A DNA stretch of 64,000 nucleotides from Calycina herbarum (taxonomy: Eukaryota > Ascomycota > Leotiomycetes > Helotiales > Pezizellaceae): assembly GCA_001414485.1 (NCBI GenBank), contig LLEY01000219.1:22647-86646 (forward strand). Direction: 5' to 3'. Below are positions 59,033 through 64,000 of the stretch, piece by piece. The notes below the pieces were generated by a model, which was given only the letters and a program-made list of their open reading frames with translations, was not told where the DNA came from and made no database searches. Positions within the stretch are counted from its first letter, which is position 1. The number at the start of each line of letters is the position of its first letter. Both the position numbers and the translations under genes were made by a program.

Positions 59033-61599
59033 CCTATCCGACCTTTTATAGCAGGATTTTATAAAGTATCTTAAGAAGCATAATTATTAGACCTTTCCTA
59101 TCCTGATTATGTTTAGTACTAGGATTATACTACTATTAATACCTAATAATACTATAGTAACTAAAGGAACTAGAATAGAAGAAGACTATTAGAAGCTCGA
59201 TTTAGAAACCGTAGACAGCGATACTCTTAATACTTATATATAAGATTATATAGACAAATACTAAGTAGAAAAGGAATATAACGCTGCTTTATAAGAGGCT
59301 TTTTAAGAAGACTTTAAAGGATAGAATCTTAAATATTTTAAGATAATTATATCTACTTAATATACTAGTAGTCTTCGAAGAACCTTCTAATTAAGAGGTA
59401 TATACGTAGAAGATCTTTATAAAAGAGAAAGTAGTAGAGTAGTATAGGCTTTATATAATACCTTAATAGAGGAGGAGAAGACGCTAGTACCTTATAAGGA
59501 ACTTAAGAAGATTAAGTCTAAGAGAGAGGTTCTATCTAAGGAATTAAGATAGTACTTAAAGAATTCTTATAAGAATCCTCTAAATATTAAGGAATTTGTT
59601 AATAAAGGAGATACTATTATACTATTACCTAATAAGTTAAGAAAGATAAGTAAATCAGTCCTTCTAGTAATACTATTAAAGTCTTTAAAGATATTAGTAA
59701 AGAAGGTACTAGTAACTCTAGCTCCTAAGATAACATCTAAATCGATACTATCTAAGACCCTTTCTAAGACCTCTTCTAAATTAAGTAATAAATTAATAAT
59801 AAAGAAGTTACTTTTAGAGGTACTTAAGAGAGCTAAGTAAGAAAAGAAGAAGAGTAAATTATTAAAGTATAACCTAGAATCTTTTAATAATTCTTCTTCT
59901 TCTTCTTTCTCTAAAAGCTCTTCTAACGAATTAGACTACGAGGATCTAGATAATAATAAAGAGGGCGATTTAGATAATAATAGAGATAATAGAAGTAATA
60001 GAGAAGATAGAGATGTTAATAAAAGATAAAAGAGGAAAGGAGATTAATATACTCTTAGAAATCTTATAAGAGTATATATATCTAATAATATTAAGTTTAG
60101 AGGCTAGGGAGAGAATCTTAACCTTAAGCTAGTAGTGTTTATAGATAAATACTAGATATATAGACTTTAAAAGAAGGCGTATAAGAAGGCTTTTTCTATA
60201 ATACTTAAGAGAGACGCCTAGGAATTTTATTATATAAAAGTTATTAATATTATCAACGAACTTACTTTTAAAGTACTTTATAGTAAATTTAAGAAGTAAT
60301 ACTAAGATCTTAATTACATCTAGAACACCTTAATAGAATAGAATAATACTATACTTAAGAAATATAAGAGAAAGTATCTAGATAAGCCTATTCTTAAGAT
60401 CTTTAAAAAGATATATAAAAGACTATAATAGATTAAGTATAGACTTCTAAAATATATATATAAGAAAGAGGAATTCGCTAATAAGCTTCTTTTAGCTTAT
60501 TACAGATACGAAGAGGTATCTTATATAGTATTAAAACTACTAAAGAAGCTAAAGCTTTCGCTTATAACCTATTCTATTAAATTAGTACTTAGTATATAGT
60601 AAAACCTATATCTAAAAGTAGAAGTATTTATAACTAAAGATAATAAGAAATATAATAATACTAATATAAATCTTATAGACTAAATATTATAAACGAATAT
60701 AGGATTAAAAGAGAATAACTTCTATAGAGGATTCTATAGATCTATAAATCGGTCTATACTAAGTATGTTAAATATAAATACTTAACTAATAAATACCTTA
60801 TCTGATTTAAAGTATAGAATATATATAAAACCTAATTATTAGTCTACGAATTACCTTAAGCTAAGTTAGAATAAATAAGAGAATAAGTAGAAGTCTAGAT
60901 ATATTAAGAGATATAAAAAGCTACTCTCTTATTATAGATATAGATAGTATCTTATAGGATACGAAGGTACTAAGCTAGATAAGGATATATCTAAAGAGAT
61001 TACTATAATAATTATTAAAGACAATATAGACGATATTATTAAGAATTATATTACTAAGTATAAAGAGATCGTTATCTTAGAAGCTTAATATATTATAGAT
61101 AACTTAACTAGCTCTATATACGAACACGCTAGTAGTAGATTACTACTACTTCTATATAGAGAAATCTTAACTTTAGTTCCTAGTACTAAGAGATATTACT
61201 ATAATAAGTTCTTTAGTATTATAATTAATATAAGAGCTATAAAGAAGTCTACTATTAGTTATAACTAGTATCTTATATTTAATACTATTAAAAAGACCTC
61301 TATTTATAATAGCTAGAAGATTAATATTAAATTCGGTATTAGAATAGGTACTTTAATCGGCTTAATATTCGTAGATATACTAATTAGTTTAATCGAATTC
61401 TATATACTATATATAGACATGCTATTCCTACTTTGCCTTAATAACATAGATATACTAGGAGTTATATTTAATAACCTTAGTAATATCTTTATAATAAGTA
61501 ATAGATATAAAGTCTTAGTTATATAATGATTTAGTTATTCTTTTATAATATAGAATAATACTTTATCTATTATAATTTAAGAGTTCTCTTATCTTTTAA

Positions 61600-62560
61600 G
61601 TAAGTAAGAGTTACGCTGTTTATATAAGCGATTCGGATATCTATCTATATTAAAATTATAGACACTTCTTAAGTATACTAGCTACGACGTTAATATCGAC
61701 ATTCTATAGTACCTTATAAAGTACTATAAGCTATACTAGAAGTATAGAAAGTCTCTAGAACGCTTTCGATTTACTTTATATAATAATATTATATTTAACT
61801 TTTAGATATATATTAATATATTCTTTATAGATAAAGAAGCAGTTCTATATATTATAGATAAAGCTACTCGCTTTCAAGCTAGTAGATAGTTAAAGACTAT
61901 AAAGGTAAAGCACGTCTAAGATAAGTTAAAGGAATACTAGATAGACGTCTATTTAGAACCTCCGGATGTTATTACTATAGATACTAGAACTAACTTCGTA
62001 AGTAAGGAATTTAATAAATATATAAGAGCTATAGAAAGTATAGTAGAAAGTATTCTAGTAGAAGTATACTAATTAGTTAGAATCGTTAAATAATATTATA
62101 GACTAGTATAATAAGTATATTAAGTAATATACAAAGACTATCTAGATCTTATAAAAGAGACAGCTTTTTAGATAGTATTTAAGGCTATTAATAATACAGC
62201 TAGACTAAATAGATTAGTTCCTACTATACTAGTATTTAAAGCTTACTTTTAAATAACTTAATAGAACACCTCTTCTTCTAATAATATTAGATAAGCTAAT
62301 ATAGTTAAGCGAGCTTCTTAAGAAGTTACGAAGTACTATACTAAGAGATAAGTCAACAACGCTCTTAATACTTATAATAGACTATTAAATTACTTAAAGA
62401 ATACACCTCTTAGATCTAATATATTAGTCTAGAGAGAGATACTAAATAAGAAGAGTAAATAGATAGGACTATATTAGCTTTTAAGTATCAAAGATAAGGA
62501 TATTATTATTATACTAAATAGTAGTATAAGATTCTAATCTATAGTAGTAAAGCCTTGATT
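61600..62560 (+). pseudogene. Copia C integrase region
   Basis: LRCLYKRFGY near 61610 is the pre-integrase H/C region. The core has INIFFIDKEAVLYIIDKATR (about 61810-61875), then YLEPPDVITIDTRTNFVSKE (about 61950-62010), where D...D fits the catalytic pattern. VESILVEVYxLVRIVK (about 62045-62090) keeps the third acidic position. This enzyme would insert the cDNA. Several TAG/TAA stops. Confidence 0.82.
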
Positions 62561-62819
62561 TAGTAAAATTATTAAAGAGCTAGAGCTCTTAATTCTAGAA
62601 ATATTATAAAGTAATAGTTAAGACTAGAGTTAAGACTAGGATACCGATCTAAAAGAAAGACTTATAGAATTACTAGTAAAGAGAGGACGTAGAAGACCTT
62701 AAAAGAAGCTAGCTAAAGAAGAAGAAGCTAAAGTATACGTTGTCGACATATATAGTATTTCTTAAGATTACTAGTAACTTAACGATTTTAGAGACTTCGA
62801 TATTAAGATATTTATATTA

Positions 62820-64000
62820 ATTAATAGTATAGTTTATATGAATTATACTAATTCCTATAGACTAGAGATTAATAGATTAATTAAGAGAGATATAATAAAG
62901 TTTATTACTCTAGACGAGTTACTAGATAACGTTAATCTTTTTAATTTACGATTTATTAACTAAGTTAAATTCCATAGTATAGATAAAGCCTTTAAAAAGT
63001 CACGATTTATAGTATATATATAAAACGATTTAGCTAAGAAGATAGTACTTACTTAGTTACCTATAATTTAATATATAAGTATAAGAATTATTCTTATTAT
63101 TATAGCTTTATATCTATATCTTAACCTTCTTTTATATAATATTATCTAAGTATATACTTAGTCTAAGAGTAAGCTATAACTATACTATCGAAAGTTTATA
63201 TAACTACTGAAGAATATACTAGAATAGATTAGATTATTAATTAAGATATTACTACTATTATATAGTATTCTAGAAGCTAGATTATACTAGTTCGCTACTT
63301 ACTATAAATTCCTTCTTAAATTCCTTAGAATAACCTAATTAATATTTAATCCTTATCTACTATTAGTTAATAAAACTAGATACTTTAGGATTATTAGATA
63401 ATAAACTAATAATATACTTATCTTAAGAGATAGTACCTTTATTAAGAAAGAAGATACTAAGAGAAAGGAAGCTAAGTTCGACGCTAAGGAAAGAGAAGAG
63501 CTTATAGTCGATCACGTTTTAAAATTTAATAGAGGTATTATTATATACTAGAAAGATAGATTAATACTTTTAACCTAGGATTATACTAAGAACCTTAAGC
63601 TAGTAAGTACTAAATCGATCGAATTAAAGAGCTCTTATAGAGATATACGCTATAACGTTACTATAAGAGATTAATTTATTATATAGTAAGCTTAAGAAGC
63701 CTACTTTATAACTATATTATAACTAGAAGCAGCCTTTATACTATCTTTTACTACCTAGTCAACTAATCTACTTCTAAAAGACGTTAAAGCTTTAAACAAG
63801 GTTCTATAGTAGTAAATAGAGAATACTAAGCGTAGACTTAAGTTTATTACTTTAGATTATTCCTTACTTAAGCTTATACTTCCTAGATTAGATATATAAT
63901 TATATTAGCTAACGCTACTAATAATAGTAACATCGTCTATTAGGTCTCTACTAAGTATAAGAGAGTTACTAGAAGTATTCTAGTAGCTGAATTATATGCT
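62820..64000 (+). pseudogene. Copia C reverse transcriptase, partial
   Basis: The start of RT is visible: RLEINRLIKRDIIKFITLDE (about 62862-62920), FNLRFIN, VKFHSIDKAFKKSRFIVY and DLAKKIVLTxLPII (to about 63070). QxxRIILIIIALYL and QVYTQSKSKL-like codons follow near 63140-63170. The YVDD region and RNase H should lie to the right or be degraded. The window ends inside the element. Confidence 0.75.

Larger units (their letters stand above)
55925..59033 (-). mobile_element. Bipartite retro-insertion: LINE 3' end fused to an unrelated 1.35-kb segment
   Basis: Reverse orientation. From 55925 (tttatttatttatttctatt, the reverse complement of the LINE tail) to about 57688 the sequence matches the last 1.77 kb of LINE copies 1 and 2. 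There, at the position equal to about 4620 of copy 1, the match stops abruptly. About 1345 bp of other sequence (57689-59033) follows. The whole unit is flanked by the 16-bp direct repeat ctatccgaccttttat (55909-55924 and 59034-59049), a duplication of the same size as for LINE copy 1. So both parts were probably inserted in one event, as expected for template switching during target-primed reverse transcription. The LINE part and most of the other part are RIPed; 58620-59030 is much less so. Confidence 0.75.
59050..64000 (+). mobile_element. Ty1/copia element C, forward strand, runs off the window
   Basis: Forward translation through RIP stops follows a fungal copia polyprotein. Gag region 59100-61200 includes acidic Asp/Asn-rich repeats near 59935-60030 and a Cys-containing block near 60930-60990 (CYRYRQYLIGYEGTKLD). 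The protease-end block INIKFGIRIGTLIGLI is near 61325-61375, with LCLNNIDILGVIFNNLSN at 61435-61490. The pre-integrase region is near 61610, the integrase 61780-62550, and RT from about 62830 to the window end. The right LTR is outside. Domain order and motifs resemble copia A. Fully RIPed. Confidence 0.82.

Overview
The window looks like a chromosome segment of a filamentous ascomycete (Pezizomycotina). Three things point there. First, most of it carries a saturated repeat-induced point mutation (RIP) signature: CpA and TpG are almost absent, TpA is in large excess, and CpG is kept. Second, it holds fungal retroelement families: a Tad-type LINE with RNase H, chromodomain-type Ty3/gypsy, Ty1/copia and a Fot1/pogo DNA transposon. 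Third, the few host genes are fungal, have short 54-72 bp introns, and belong to families such as NACHT-ankyrin NLR, HET-like, 14-TMS MFS and a fungal GT2. I cannot name the species. Because RIP turns CAG/CAA/TGG codons into stops, the transposon proteins do not show as long ORFs; I followed them by translating through RIP stops by eye.

Layout. 1-17,731: a reverse-strand Ty1/copia relic (copia A) split by a full-length LINE (596-6376, 16-bp target duplication) and by a complete gypsy (7523-13546, 200-bp LTRs, duplication gaaag), followed by AT-rich DNA with three tandem-repeat blocks. 17,732-26,428: a Fot1/pogo transposon with TIRs of about 75 bp and a TA duplication, split by a second complete gypsy (18653-24895, 272-bp LTRs, duplication agcag). 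26.8-36.2 kb: gene island 1, with a NACHT-ankyrin NLR pseudogene whose ankyrin array is nearly uniform, a small TA-flanked inverted-repeat element, a Gly-rich secreted-type protein, a SIN3-like PAH fragment and a ubiquitin-like-domain gene. 36.2-42.05 kb: LINE copy 2, inserted in an unrecognised gene. 42,876-48,183: a complete copia (copia B, 157-bp LTRs, duplication gattg). 48.2-53.1 kb: gene island 2, with a broken MFS transporter, a HET-like fragment and a GT2 glycosyltransferase, the only clearly intact gene. 53.1-64 kb: RIP-degraded DNA with a long dead ORF, a possible LTR, a bipartite 'LINE tail plus unrelated sequence' insertion with a 16-bp target duplication (55,925-59,033), and a forward copia (copia C) running off the window end.

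The genes do not form a pathway. The window is a RIP-silenced, nested transposon landscape enclosing two small islands of accessory genes, most of them broken. The most unusual items are the bipartite LINE chimera, the NLR whose repeat array escaped the RIP that killed its own NACHT half, and the abrupt RIP boundaries inside copia B.
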